Shown here: piece by piece, positions 1 through 11,973 of the stretch
Layout: the number at the start of each line of letters is the position of its first letter
Numbering within the stretch: position 1 is the first letter of the stretch
From: Paraphysomonas bandaiensis
Taxonomy: Eukaryota > Chrysophyceae
Direction: 5' to 3'
NCBI GenBank assembly: GCA_965644295.1
Contig: CBFFRP010000217.1
Coordinates: 124,001 to 188,000 of the forward strand
Length of the DNA: 64,000 nt
Notes under the pieces: model-generated
Seen by the model: the letters and a program-made list of their open reading frames with translations, nothing else
Databases searched by the model: none
What the model was told of the DNA's origin: nothing
Program-made: the position numbers and the translations under genes

Positions 1-1
1 A

Positions 2-2625
2 CTGAAGTCAATCAACATATTGAAAAACGGAATTGTTGAAACACAAATCGTGGCGCCGGATACTCCAGTGGATGGCCGTGATAACATCAATGAGTTTGTG
101 CAAGTTTTCAATAATAGCAAGCTGGCGAGGTTAGCTTATTTATCATACTTACTTGACAAGGGGTGGGATGGTGACACGGAATGCGCGACGGCCATTTCTA
201 TTTTCGGTGGAACTAATTCGGAGAGTGATAGTTTACCGGAATCTGTTATCATGCGGAAAAGTTTTAGCATCAGTGAGCCTATATCTCCGGACTATCAATA
301 TTGTCCTGGGGCCAGCGCTTCCTGGAATTCCACGAACTTATTGACCCGTGTTTTGCAAGTTATAAAGACTCTTCCATTGCCCGCAGAGTTTTGTGCGTAC
401 AAGAAGTTTATTGATAAACCTCGTCTTCGAAATTCTATTAAAAAAGGCTTTTTTTCACTTGAAGACCTTTTTGAGGTGTATCACGCATTTAGTCTGAACG
501 ACTATTCCCCCAGGCCTTCGAACAACTTTCCAGAGATTGGAGATAACACTCATCAGGAAACGCCGACTGAGGGTGACGATGGGTTACATTATCTGCGAAA
601 AAGCCTTGTCACCTATCTTAAAAAGGGCCTGATAGTGGAAGACTCACCCGCTGAATGGTGGGTTACAGGCGAGGACGACTTGCTCCTCATGCGCGCAGTA
701 ATGCAGGTGATTGCTTATACTCGAACATCATGTGCATCTGCATTTTGTTGACTATTGATATTCAGGAAGGGATGCCAGATTCGAAGGCTAAGCTTATTGC
801 TGTGGAAGAGTATATGATGTCTAGCCCGGACGGCCCTATGCAGAGGAAAGTGTCTTCTGAATACCAGGAAGAAACCTTTCTTGTTGGAGGCAGTGGATAC
901 ACCGGTGTGGAGCGAGATATATCCCCTCTGGACAAATATGAGGTAATGCGGAGGTTGAGAGACATAATCTCTATTCTTCGGTTAGTATGAGTGTTGCTGA
1001 TGACTATAAGATGATAGTTTCGTGCAGTAACGGGTTAGATGCAACCAAGAACAACTGGTTTTACAGCAATTTGGTGAAGAGTCTTGGCCGGTATGGCACT
1101 CCCTGGTCAGGTAACTGCTAGATATATTTATCAAATAGGTATGTCACCCACTCTCAGGAATTGATGATATTATCCGGAAAATAGAAGTAGAGGGATGCAT
1201 CGCTGACTGGGGAATTCCAGGTCTAGTCACCTGCAATAGATCAGTGGAGGATGAAGCAGCAAAGAATCTTCACCAAAGGAATGGCGGCGCTCTCCGCAAG
1301 GAATATTTACCAAGTTGGAAGGGATTAGCGGATACGCTACAGTGTAAGATCGTTAGGATGTCTATGCTTAAAGAACAAGCAGTGCAAGTTTTCGAAAAAA
1401 GTTCACAGGTAAACTGTCAAACTTGTGAATTAGCAAGATTGTAAATGTTAAATTATAGCAGACCTCTACCACCAAACAACTGGCCACTTTAGCCAGTAAA
1501 ACGAAAACGGTAAATGCACTGCGTCTCTTTCTGTGTTGCCACTCGGATGATAGAGCTGAGGAGCTTTTGCAAGAGAATTTCAAAGGTAACGCGTCGATGC
1601 AATACGTACGATCCTCACATCTTGCTGTGTCTGTAGATCTTTACGACCCCCTGAACTTTGGGATGCTACCCTTATGGTGGAGTCCGAAGCATGACATTCG
1701 GCTTCTTAAGTTGGTGTGCTTACATGGAATGGGTAACTACAAAGCTATGTTGACTGAACAGACTCCAGATCTAGATATTTCCACAGTTCCCCGCGATTTT
1801 GTGGTACCCCCTCGACACCCGAATGAGTACCCACCGGTGCTCCATATCACGCATGGCTTGTTATCACTTCGACTCAGCTCTCTTAGCATGTATATTAGTT
1901 CCCTGTTCATTAAAAAGGTGAATCCCGTATCCTCTGCTGTGTATGAACCTGCTCCTGAAGTCACAGCTACGCCTGTTGTGGTGCGTGCTCCTCCCATCCA
2001 CCCTATAAAGTTTCCAATGATTTACCAACATGGGATGGGGTCAGTCACCCAAGATTTGATTAAACAGGGTCATTGTCACTTTCAAGTTGACGCACCAGCT
2101 AGAATTGCCCCAATTAGTACTCTCATTGCTCCAAAACTTAACTACGATAGTGGAGTAGGGCGGGCGGACGTGCGTCCAGGTAGTAGTAGTAGTGGGTACC
2201 TCCTAAGTACGAGAGAACCTGAGGTCTATGTCCCTCAAGGGCTGAATGGGGTTTCTATTTCCGATAATAACCCGGTCTGTAATCAGGTTAAAGGTAGTTG
2301 TGCGGTTTCGATACCTCCTGTGAAGCAGGCGGCGGTTGGGTCCCATTGCTCGAGTATCGCAGTCTCCAGAGTAAATATAAGTGGTGGGATTAAACGGGAT
2401 CGCAGTCACAGTTGTGATGATGACAATGCACCAATTGATCTCACTGTTGTGGATAATCAAGGATGTGATCACAACGCACAACACTCTCGTTCCACTGAAA
2501 CTCAGGACCCAGTGCAGACAACAGCCCCCCCTGCCTTCTATACGTCCGCAAGTAAGAAAATGAAAGCGGCACCGTCTTCTCAAAGCAATACTATAATGCA
2601 CTTTTTTTCAAAAAAATCGGCATAG
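2..2625 (+). CDS. CHD/SANT-like chromatin protein, 3' part (5' end outside window)
   Basis: Partial gene; the first exon is already open at the left edge. Spliced model: <2-706, 766-980, 1028-1110, 1158-1408, 1459-2625, about 806 residues, all junctions GT-AG and in frame. Two segments resemble the SANT/Myb-like helices in the C-terminal part of CHD remodellers: one reads EWWVTGEDDLLLMRAVMQ, the other WWSPKHDIRLLKLVCLHG followed by MGNYKAM. The second matches the W..D..LL..V..HG.G.Y..M pattern of CHD6-9 proteins. The chromodomain and helicase would lie upstream and are not visible, so the CHD assignment is inference. The tail is low complexity and ends NTIMHFFSKKSA, a PCNA-interacting-peptide-like end. 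Another SANT-domain chromatin factor is possible. Confidence 0.6.
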
Positions 2626-2775
2626 TAGGCTATGTTGATATTCATCTTTCGTTGGATATATAGAAATAACACTAGGGCTCTGTTAACATAAATTAAGAAA
2701 TACTTTAAGGTATACCAGAGCTGGTACAGTTGTAGGATAATGATTGTAGCCGATTGCAGTCGAATTACGTTAGTG

Positions 2776-3045
2776 TGTTGAGATCTGAAGATTCTATATA
2801 CTTGCAATTGAGTGCAGTATTATGTGAGATGCAAGGATCGAAAGATATATATGTAATTAGTACATTATATTGTGTAGTATGAAACTGAAGTAGAAGTGGG
2901 TGACTATACAGGATACGATCACTGAGTGTGTGGTTTGTAGACTACACATCGAACACAACTTAGGTTCTTTATCATGTAATGTTTATAATTTTCATCTTAT
3001 CAGTTGAGAATAGTAAACCTTAGCAAATAATGTCAACTTCTGTTA
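2776..3045 (+). mobile_element. Solo LTR of the Copia element found at 38549-43842
   Basis: Begins TGTTGAGATCTGAAG and ends AACTTCTGTTA, the same ends as the 293-bp LTRs of the complete element but in the opposite orientation. It is 270 bp because about 23 bp are missing near the middle (around 2940), and it has scattered substitutions. Flanks are TAGTG and TGGTG, a probable 5-bp target duplication with one change. No internal element sequence is attached, so it is a solo LTR left by LTR-LTR recombination and older than the full copy. Confidence 0.9.
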
Positions 3046-3837
3046 TGGTGTTCTTCCGCTTGCTGATAAATCATGTACTACTGCATATATATCATCCTTA
3101 TATATTGCGAAACTTCGTTCTGCTGCACATAGATTTTTTCTATCAAGACGAAATACGATTACTGTAATTTAAAATTTGAGGTTGTTAAAAGTCTATTAAT
3201 TTAGAATATATGACTAAACATTCCTTGAACTGAAACGATTCAACCACACACCACTTTCAGTTTTAATTAATATTGTTAGTGACTACATTACACATTGCAT
3301 GTATTACAAGTCATTCCGCTCACATTGGAATGTAAGAGAGACGGCATATAATTACGATAAATAAAGTAAGTTTTGATGGCTACCTATATAAACTAATTTT
3401 TCCCTCGTTTCTAAACTTTGGACGCGAGACGATACTCCTTATTCCTAGGTCGAAATTGTAGCTTATCCTCATGATGTTGAAAACCTAATATATCTAGAAT
3501 ATAGCTGATTAACAAACAAACAAAAAAATCAAAGTTTTATTTCATACATCAATCAGGGCCTGGTTATCATAAATGGTAATGGCAGCAATAGCCATTATAA
3601 TTGCCGGGACCTATTATAATAACTGCCAGTTTAATTGCTGAGAACTGGACGGCACCCGGGCACCCTGATATCAATGGTATCTACCTTAGGAAATGGCTAT
3701 TGTACAAGATTAACTCAAAACCAAATTCTGTTAAGTGTTGACTTTCGTACATATGATGAAACTGAAATACTAGTGAATGTCTTGTTATTAGCAATATAGG
3801 CGTGTAAGAGTCAGAGAACAATTTAACTAACTAGTGC

Positions 3838-4240
3838 TAACTAATCTGCTTGTGCGTCACCGCAAGCACCAAAGTGCAACCACTTTGCTCTGCCATTCAA
3901 AGCAAACGCAGTGAGCAAGCAGAATGTTCCCTCAACCCTAACGCTAACCCTAATCCTGTCCTCTGCTAACTTCAGAATTTTTGAGTCCTTTAGGTGAGCC
4001 CATTTCATTGTTTTAGCAGGAATCCCAATAGCCTTGAGGTGGGCTTATTCTCGCATTCCTGTTTATTCGTCAAGGCTCAAAGACGTCGCCCTTGTACTAT
4101 TCAAACATTAGGCTATGTGTGGGCAGAAAACTATCTGCTGACTGTATATGCGGCTCATGTTAGTTTCTCGGAGAAATATCACTGGTACTTATCCCCGACT
4201 TTGTTGAGGATGAATGTGAAATACTGTATTTTAATGTGGC
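3838..4240 (+). repeat. Dispersed composite repeat, copy 1
   Basis: Starts with a segment containing CACCGCAAGCACCAAAGTGC and runs through blocks ending near GACTTTGTTGAGG. Related blocks occur at about 37230-37900 and 38130-38340 (reverse), 44290-44570 (forward), 52438-52480 and about 61240-61410. The second half keeps one reading frame across copies (GYVWAENYLLTVYA here, GYELAEQYLLTIYA in the copy near 37300), which suggests descent from a coding sequence. Near 3931-3955 this copy has a telomere-like CCCTAA-rich filler in place of the bases present in other copies. Family not recognised. Confidence 0.65.
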
Positions 4241-4963
4241 TTATTGTTGTCATTGATTGGTATGCATAACCCTGCCAGTTCAACTTCCTTGAATGCTGTG
4301 TATGTATGATGATAGGAGGCACGTAATCTTGATATGCACGACGTGACTCAAACCCTGAATGGACTGATTGCCACTGCTCTAAATCAGTTTCAGCATCAAA
4401 TGTGGTTAAACCACATTTTGATGACCTGATTTTGAAGATGACACATCATTGTGGTTTGCCTACAATTGTGTAATAAAATGAAATCACATTCAAATGACTA
4501 TCAAATTCATAATTAAGATACAAGATTGCTTCAGTTCTAACCGAATATTGAATGTCTAGATTTTTTCGGTGCTGATATGAGCGTTCTGTTGAACTCAATT
4601 CAGGTCGAAAGCATTTATTACGACAAAATGGGGATATATTACTATGTACTATGCGATGTCATGAGTTTGACCGGTGAGCATGTTATACAAATAATTGGCA
4701 CTTACAATTTACGTGATGAGGGGTTTACTACAGCACATTGACAAATGTCTAAAGCGTCTAAAAGTGCCGCCTTGGTGGATGCACAGTCTTCGATTGACAA
4801 GAGAGTATACTACATACGTCGACGATTCAAATAAAGTTATATAAGGTACCCAATAATCGTAATTACATCTAAATACAAAATCAGTCACATAAAATATAGC
4901 CCACTATATTGCGTAATAACGACAACTCACATAACTTAACACAAATTTCCTCGCTACGTAAAG

Positions 4964-7900
4964 TTAATATTTTGAACCAGAGTTCCCTTCAGATGCTTTC
5001 GGCGACGCAAACATAGATTTTGCCCACCAGTGGTCTTCACTTCTGACTCTCTCAACAGTATCTAAGGTATGACAAAGAGATTGTGATTTCACTCCATATT
5101 GGGGTCGAATTGCATGTAAAGGAGAAAGACGTTCTGAACTCGATGGCAGAGGAAATCCATCTTCTTCGTCACCGCTCTGACAGAAGCTCCACTCGTCCAC
5201 TGACAGATCATCCGTAGGACGGTTTACAATGTCTTCATCCTCAGCTTGCTGCTTGTGCTGCTTATCTCCATCTATTTTGTATAAATGTACTCCTGGAATT
5301 TCAGACCTCCAGGAGTCAACAGGGGATATATTCTGCTCTACTTCGGATATGCTACTCACTTCACTACAGTTCTCTCTATCCTCTTCTTTATGTAGTATGA
5401 TACTCATAGTATCTCCAGGAACGCTGACGTTATGGCTCGTCTCGTGCCCGCACTTATTTAAATGCGCAATCGTGGACTGCATCAGCCGGGAGTGGATAGG
5501 TTGATATACTACACGTGCAAAATCTGCTGTATCCACTCTTGCAGTCTCCTCAGCCTTATAATCCTTCTCATGCCCTTCTCTGGAAGCTATAATGCGTTTA
5601 ATAAACTCAAATTTCTGTGAGTGCTGATGATGAAGAGAAATATGCTCCTGAGATGGCATATACACGCCGTCGACTGCGCGTAGAGCCGCCTGGTCACGAG
5701 AAAAGTGGGTAACATTGTACATACGTTCAAATATCTCATGGCCCTTTTTACTGTACTCCAGATAGGCCCTAGTGGGCTCATAGAGACGAGACTGAACTTC
5801 TTCGTAGGATACGCTGTCATAATGAGGAATAGAATGCTTGTGATGGTGGCCGTGCCGCTTTCGATGATCATCTTCGGTTTCACTCTCACTGTCTGGCGCC
5901 TCAAGTGCTGAGATGACGTCTACTGTCAACTGAGTAATATTTGTATTTCTATTACCAGTGGGCGTGCACGATCCGCTGGTGCTCGATGAGTTTGACCTTG
6001 GCAGAGATGCGTGCGGATTACCTTTGTGATGTTGCCGCCATGAGTTCGTGGACTCAAAAAGGCGAGACTGAGAGTGTTCATAGTTAGACAGGGATTTCGA
6101 TTTGCTGACCACAACTCTACTGTCCTGTGCTTTCAGCATACTTTCTTCACTATTCCCTCCTCTAGACCGAGGAGCAGATGGGTTAGGCATGCTACGGAGA
6201 GGGTTATTTTTATGGTATTCAATCCATGCATCGGTGGGCTCAAACAGACGGGACTTAACATGATCGTACTTCGACTTATGACCCTCCAGTGCAAAACTCT
6301 GGCTGTGGGAAAGCGAATGAGTTGAGGGCGCCACTTCTGGCGTTAACACATCCGATGGTTTTTGGAGCTGTCTGTGCTGCTCCACCCAGGCATCAGTCGA
6401 CGCATAAACACGAGGCTTCACATTATCATATCTGTCTCGAGGTGCATGACTAAGTCGATTCTCTTCTCGACGGAATATTGGCAATGGGCTTTCATCGTCA
6501 TCTTCTTTCGCATTTAGTGCAGATGCCACGGCAATCGCCACCTCTCCAGGTGTTTTCTTGTCCATACCTTCAGCAGGAGTGGCGGAACCACTATTGCAGA
6601 CAGACCCATTTGACGATACTGAATCGGACCTCTTCCCCTTCCACCTTCCCATTTCAAACGCCTTGGTTGGCTGCGATAATCTGGAGGGCACATGGTCATA
6701 GCGATGGGACCGAGGGGGTACATCCATGTCGGATTCGTTACTCTCTGGTGTCCTGTGTGAACGGCTCCGGCCACTGCTATGACTAGTCACGGGCCCAATA
6801 GGAGAGACTGTACCGCCATTATCTTTTGACACTTTACTGGGGTCTGAGCGAGTTCTTCCTATTTCCTCACTTTTCGTCCACTTCCCCATCTTCGAAGCGG
6901 CTGTTGGCTGGAACAGGCGGGAGACAGTGCCCTCATACGAAATCTTCCCGTAGCTAGGTATTTTGAAGTCTGTCGGGATTGACACCTCCCTGGGGTCGGA
7001 TTTTGAGGGAGGGGTATTCCCAACATACCTCTGCTTCAGTGATTTGACACTATGCGGTCTATGCATATTTCCAGCCTGTTGTCTCATTTGCATCGGACTG
7101 ACGTCCTTGCATGAAGATTCGGGGTGCGCTTTGGACGTACTCACAGGAATACGACTCCTCTTTCCTACACTATTTACAACAACGAGGTTATCCTCTACTT
7201 CAACACTCTGTAAAGCATGTATGACTGCAGCGGCCATTTGATTCGGTGAATGTGATGAAGCACGAGACACCTTTTCACTCGCCGTACGGTGCGAAGGTGT
7301 GCGAACCGGTGTGACAGCTCCAGAATTGCACTCAGATTGGGGGGCCGACCTGTGAGCTACGTCCCCTGTCCACCTGCCATGTTGTGAAGCCTTTGTCGGC
7401 TGATCCAACCGAGACTTCACATGTTCAAAAGACATTTTCCCATGTCTCGGCAGACCCTTTCCCTTACGTTTAGGTGGAATTAAGTCAGACTTCCCACTTT
7501 TCAGATCGATCTCTTCGTCGCCACGGCAACGTAAAGATAGTGTACCGCTCGTGGGTCGAGGAGCAATTGGTATTTTAGTCGTAGAGCAAGAAGACAAAGC
7601 TTCAGCGTCACTAACGTCTAACATTTTATCCCATCGATCTGTTGTGCCTACCTGTCCATCCTCATCAGCGACTGGTGAAGGCTTCAAACAAGTGTGAGTA
7701 AATGTGAATTGAATGAACATATACGTACACAGTCAGCAAAGCACCATGACTCGTCATCATCTCGCTCCAAATCACAATGTGCTATACACAGGCGAGGAGG
7801 CTCTGCTATAGGTAATGCCGGTTCGGAGTAATAACTTGGCAGTACTCCACGACTGTGAGTACTTATAGTATTACGTGTGAGTCGATGTGGGGTGTATCCA

Positions 7901-9691
7901 TGAAACGAGTTCGACACTGAATGGGAGATTGTGTTTGGCCAAGAAGATCGCAAGAAAGACCTCTCAATCCGTGCATGCAAGTTCTTTGCACAGTCTTTCA
8001 ACTGCAATGAATAGCAACATTAGCACAGTGTTGGTATTATAATCGACTACAGTGTCTCTCACCAATTGAAGTGGGATAATGTCAAGAACGCATCTGTTCT
8101 GCTCAGGCCACAACCCCTGGGTAGACGTAGAACACGGGGAGTCAGAAGGACGAGAACAGGAGATACCAATATCCACCCAAGATTCATCCGTGCTTGTCAA
8201 GGAATAACTCTTTGTTGCGCCATCTTCCAACTTGTCGTTGTCATCATTCACAATGCAACATTTCCCTGTGCTCTCTACTTCGCACATTAGGTCACAATAA
8301 CTTACAGTCGGGACAATGCATTACCTTCAAGAGGTGAAACAAACGCTTCCGCTTGTCGTTTCACACGGCCAATGCGCTACACCCAACGTATTAATCTATT
8401 GAAACAAACGACATTTCACCAACCTTCGCCTCGTCCCGCAAATCGGATAGCTCGGAATTCAGTATGCGTCTTGCCCGCCACTACACAATAGTCACATATG
8501 TAAAACATTGTGACCTATAAAAACCTCACCTCACAGATCTCCCGCTCAAACTCCTCTAGCTCTCGCTTGCGCTGGTCCTGATATACGTACAATATTGAGT
8601 GAGCATATTAGGGGCGCTGCATATGTTAGGACCTCCTCCGGGCTCATAGGTAAAGCCAGATTTATCTCACTTTCCTTAGGCCTCTCGCCACCATCCTGTG
8701 CCACATTTACCACAAAGTTTGCGAAATCTCTATCTCCCACCTCTACAGCTGCTATCCACTTCCTAGTAGCCAGCGTGCGCGCCATGTCCATCGGAGTCAT
8801 GCCGTTCTGTCAGCAGTACTGTCATTCATGATAATACTTCAATTGTACATACATCGGTCAGAATAGAAGTATCCGCACCCTGGGACAGTAGCCACATCAC
8901 TGCACACTCACTTCCGGAAAATGCAGCGGAGTGAAGAGGAGTCTCTCCGCTCTACGCAAAGTGAAAGTTCACAAAATAAAATACACATCACGATTGAATA
9001 CCAAGTTGCGGGAAGCCAAACACACGCGACAAGATGTGACCAGATATTTCATAACCTCCACATGGTCCCATATTGCCGCCCGATGAAGAGGGGTGGCACC
9101 GTCCTTTTGGTGCATATCAATGACAGAAATACTTGTGGTGGTGCAAGTGTAATACCTCGTCCTGTGCGGAGGGATCAAGTCCACTTGCAACCAGAAGCCG
9201 CACAACATTTTCATAACCACACGCAGCAGCCCGGTGTAATGCGGTTTCACCATCCTGATTTCACATTTAGTTGCAACAAAGATACTCGCAAATCTAATGA
9301 CCCTATTCACTGCCCGAGTGCTTGCGCCATTCCGCAGTAGCCATCCCACCACTCGTTCCTGTCCTCTACTTGCCGCTAAGTGCAGAGCTGTATTCCCGTT
9401 CTAGTATAAAGCAGCATCACATATATACAGGAACATGAAGTACAGTGCTGATACCTTAGAAGGTAGATCTAAGTCCACCCCCTCATCTCTTAGCTTCCGC
9501 AGTACTTTCAGCTGTCCTGACTGAGAGGCGGCGTGCAGTTTATTTCGGCCTAATATCACGCGATGTTTTTTCTGTGTGTATATCCGTTACATGATTAGTA
9601 TGGTCTGATCGCATCTCTGTCACATCGCATCACATCACACTCATGTGTTCACCTTATCAGATGTTTTCGATCTATGGCCTTTAGCAGTCAT
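4964..9691 (-). CDS. Ankyrin-repeat protein with helical region and eight VxSRLxxPT repeats
   Basis: Thirteen exons, 5' to 3': 9691-9653, 9571-9455, 9400-9302, 9254-9156, 9103-9002, 8951-8853, 8806-8633, 8577-8530, 8480-8424, 8376-8325, 8277-8063, 8001-7729, 7681-4964; about 1363 residues. Residues 20-210 are five to six ankyrin repeats (NGNTALHLAA, DGETALHRAA, DGATPLHRAA, SGETPLHSAA), each central repeat on its own phase-0 exon. Residues 243-300 are highly charged and helical (DQRKRELEEFEREICE). The last exon is Ser-rich and basic, with a repeat of form YxxVxSRLxxPTxA about eight times, for example YDHVKSRLFEPTDAW. I know similar SRL-PT repeats only from uncharacterised protist proteins. A scaffold or cytoskeleton-associated role is inference. 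No membrane segment or signal peptide is seen. Confidence 0.8.
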
Positions 9692-10481
9692 GCTTCAACC
9701 TTCCACACAGGTGAGCTCCTCTATTATGACTGACTCTGTGGGCACGGTGTTATCTGGGCTCCATCTAATGATGGCAGTAAGGTGAGCCTCAGTGATAAGA
9801 GTAGATCAAGTCCGACACTGTGATGATACTGTACGAGTATGTATATACTGGTACACTGATATTCTGGTACAGATATACTGGTATAGTGTGTACTAAATTT
9901 TTGTACTCGCCTGCCTGACTTTAGACATACAGCAGTACGTATGTGTGTACTGGTGTACGATCGTGGCATGCTGTGTTTACATAAAGTACGACAACCGTAG
10001 AATACAGCAGTTCATGCAGCACCATAATGCAATACATGATTCCAAAAATGTCGGGTTTTGGTATCTTTGGACGTACTTTTATGATATTTTATTTGAACAA
10101 GACGTAGGCCGGAGTGCGTCTACCAATGTATGTACCGTACTGCTGTACGGGGTTGTACAAGATCCACCAGCAGTATGTTCAATGTGGTATCAAAAAAGCC
10201 ATCCCATGTGCGGTGTGAAGGAAATGAAGCTACTGTTTTTTTACCTTTGAATGTCGTTGTTGTTGTTGAAATCATTCTGGATTCATCTCACAGACAGACA
10301 TACATACATACATACATACACCACACTCTCCCGCACCGCATAAGATTTGATTTCAATCAAGACAGAATCTGAATTGTTGAGGTGTAGAAAAGGATAAATC
10401 TTTTGTCATCGTGAATTAGTATCTGTTCGCGGCTAACAACTATTGGTATTTATTAATTGTGTCTCGAAGACTCTACTCTCA
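9692..10481. promoter_or_regulatory. Shared 5' region between divergent ankyrin and kinase genes
   Basis: About 790 bp with no gene that I can support. It separates the start codons of two divergent genes, so it should hold both promoters. It contains a short CATA tract at 10300-10320 and many TACTG/GTAC-type short repeats near 9830-9960. No clear TATA box or operator can be assigned by eye. Confidence 0.45.
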
Positions 10482-11973
10482 ATGGGAAACTGTGGAGTAT
10501 GTCCATTGATATTTATGGCAACTTGTACTAATGATATGATGATAGAGCTCAGAAAAGAGTGTGCAAAATCCTGGGGCTCCTTCTAGATTACCGCATAAAT
10601 CAGCACCAGTTCCTCATGTGTTTGATAAAATGTATGAGCTGGGAGAGGAAGTAAGAATATAAATATAAAGCATAATATTCATCTTTGTGTAATATATTTT
10701 TAGCTGGGCAGTGGCGCTTTCTCTGTTGTTAAAGCTGGCACTAACAAAGCGACAGGGGAAAAGGTTGCTGTAAAGGTTATTAACAGACATACTATTTCCT
10801 CTGAAGACGAAGCAGCCCTCACACAGGAAGTGAATATAATGAAGTCGCTAGATCACCCGAATATTGTGAAGCTCTACGACTTTTTCCGAGAGAAGGAAAA
10901 GTACTACCTTGTTCTAGAGTACCTGGAAGGGGGCGAACTCTTTGATCGGATAGTGGCCAAGAAAACTTACAATGAAAAAGAAGCACGGGACGTAGTGTCC
11001 CTAGTTCTTTCTGGCCTGAAGTATATGCATGATAGGAACATTGCCCACAGGTTAGTATGTACTCTCTACCCCATTAATTCGGGCTCTACTGACTTAGTCA
11101 ATACAGAGACCTCAAACCCGAAAACCTCATACTAGCGAGCAAGAAAGATGATGCAAATGTGAAGATTGCCGACTTTGGGTTTGCCTCGCGCAAGAACCAA
11201 GGAGGTGAAGCGATGGCGACTCAATGTGGTACGCCTGGCTACGTGGCACCAGAGATTCTCAGGGGTAATGCCTACAGCAAAGCTGTAGACATGTGGTCCA
11301 TGGGGATCATCACTTACATCATCCTTGGGGGGTATCCGCCGTTCCACCACAGCAATCAGGTTAAATTGTTCAAAAAAATCAAGAAAGGGGCATTTGAGTT
11401 TCATCCCAAGTACTGGGAGAATATATCGGTTGAAGCAAAAGATTTTATCTCCAGCCTGTTGCAGTTAGATGTCGAGAAGCGGCTGACTGTGGACCAAGCT
11501 ATAAATCATCCTTGGGTATGCTGATATATTTATTACCCTAAACCTATCTGATATACTGCTCTATTCTCTCTCGCTGTGCAGTTTAAAACTGATGAGAATG
11601 CTCTTGCTGGTAATGATCTAGAGTCTACTCAGAAGGAGCTAAGGAAGAATCAGCTCAAGAAAAAGTTCAGAGCTGCAGTACATACGGTAAGTGGACCTGT
11701 GGTCAGTAGTGTATCTGACGGGTGTTGAAGGTTGTTGCTGCCGAACGTATGTCTCGAGCACTTGGAGGGCTGGGTATTAAAAAGGAACCGATATCGACTT
11801 CAGATATCAGCAAAGACGAAGAGCATGACGACGACAAGGACTCGGGAGGGTTCCGGGATGATGAAGGAGAGGAGGTGGAGAAAGTCTCCACCGAAGTAGC
11901 AGTGAGTGGAGGCGAAGGTGAAGAAAAGAGAGGGGCCGAGACAACTGCTGATCAGGACAGTAACCAAATGTAG
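10482..11973 (+). CDS. Calcium/calmodulin-dependent protein kinase I-like Ser/Thr kinase
   Basis: Six exons: 10482-10496, 10546-10650, 10704-11050, 11107-11515, 11582-11686, 11731-11973; 407 residues. The kinase domain spans about residues 30-290: glycine loop GSGAFSV, VAIK-type lysine in VAVKVI, HRDLKPEN (split by an intron after CACAG), DFGFA, activation segment TQCGTPGYVAPE, and WSMGIITYIILGGYPPF. C-terminal to it, RKNQLKKKFRAAVHTVV is a basic amphipathic stretch typical of the CaMK autoinhibitory and calmodulin-binding helix. The tail is acidic. The tiny first exon encodes MGNCG, which fits N-myristoylation at Gly2 and palmitoylation at Cys4, so the kinase is probably membrane-attached. 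Exon 1 was chosen because its GTATGT donor joins in frame to the next exon. Confidence 0.88.

Larger units (their letters stand above)
2626..4963. other. Intergenic, repeat-rich
   Basis: No supportable gene in about 2.3 kb between the stop codons of two convergent genes. It holds a solo Copia LTR (2776-3045) and a copy of a dispersed composite repeat (about 3838-4240). A short imperfect hairpin, TGTGGTT and AACCACA arms around 4397-4418, is the only other structure seen. The rest is AT-rich, with stops in all frames. Confidence 0.6.

Noticed and set aside
3931-3955. Chromosome end or true telomere tract
   Set aside because: Only about three imperfect CCCTAA units, with ordinary sequence on both sides.
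4391-4425. Hairpin with TGTGGTT/AACCACA arms as a terminator or regulatory RNA
   Set aside because: Imperfect, isolated, and not positioned relative to any transcript end that I can define.
10130-10372. Short plus-strand frames upstream of the kinase
   Set aside because: They run into a CATA tract and show no similarity or continuity with the kinase exons.
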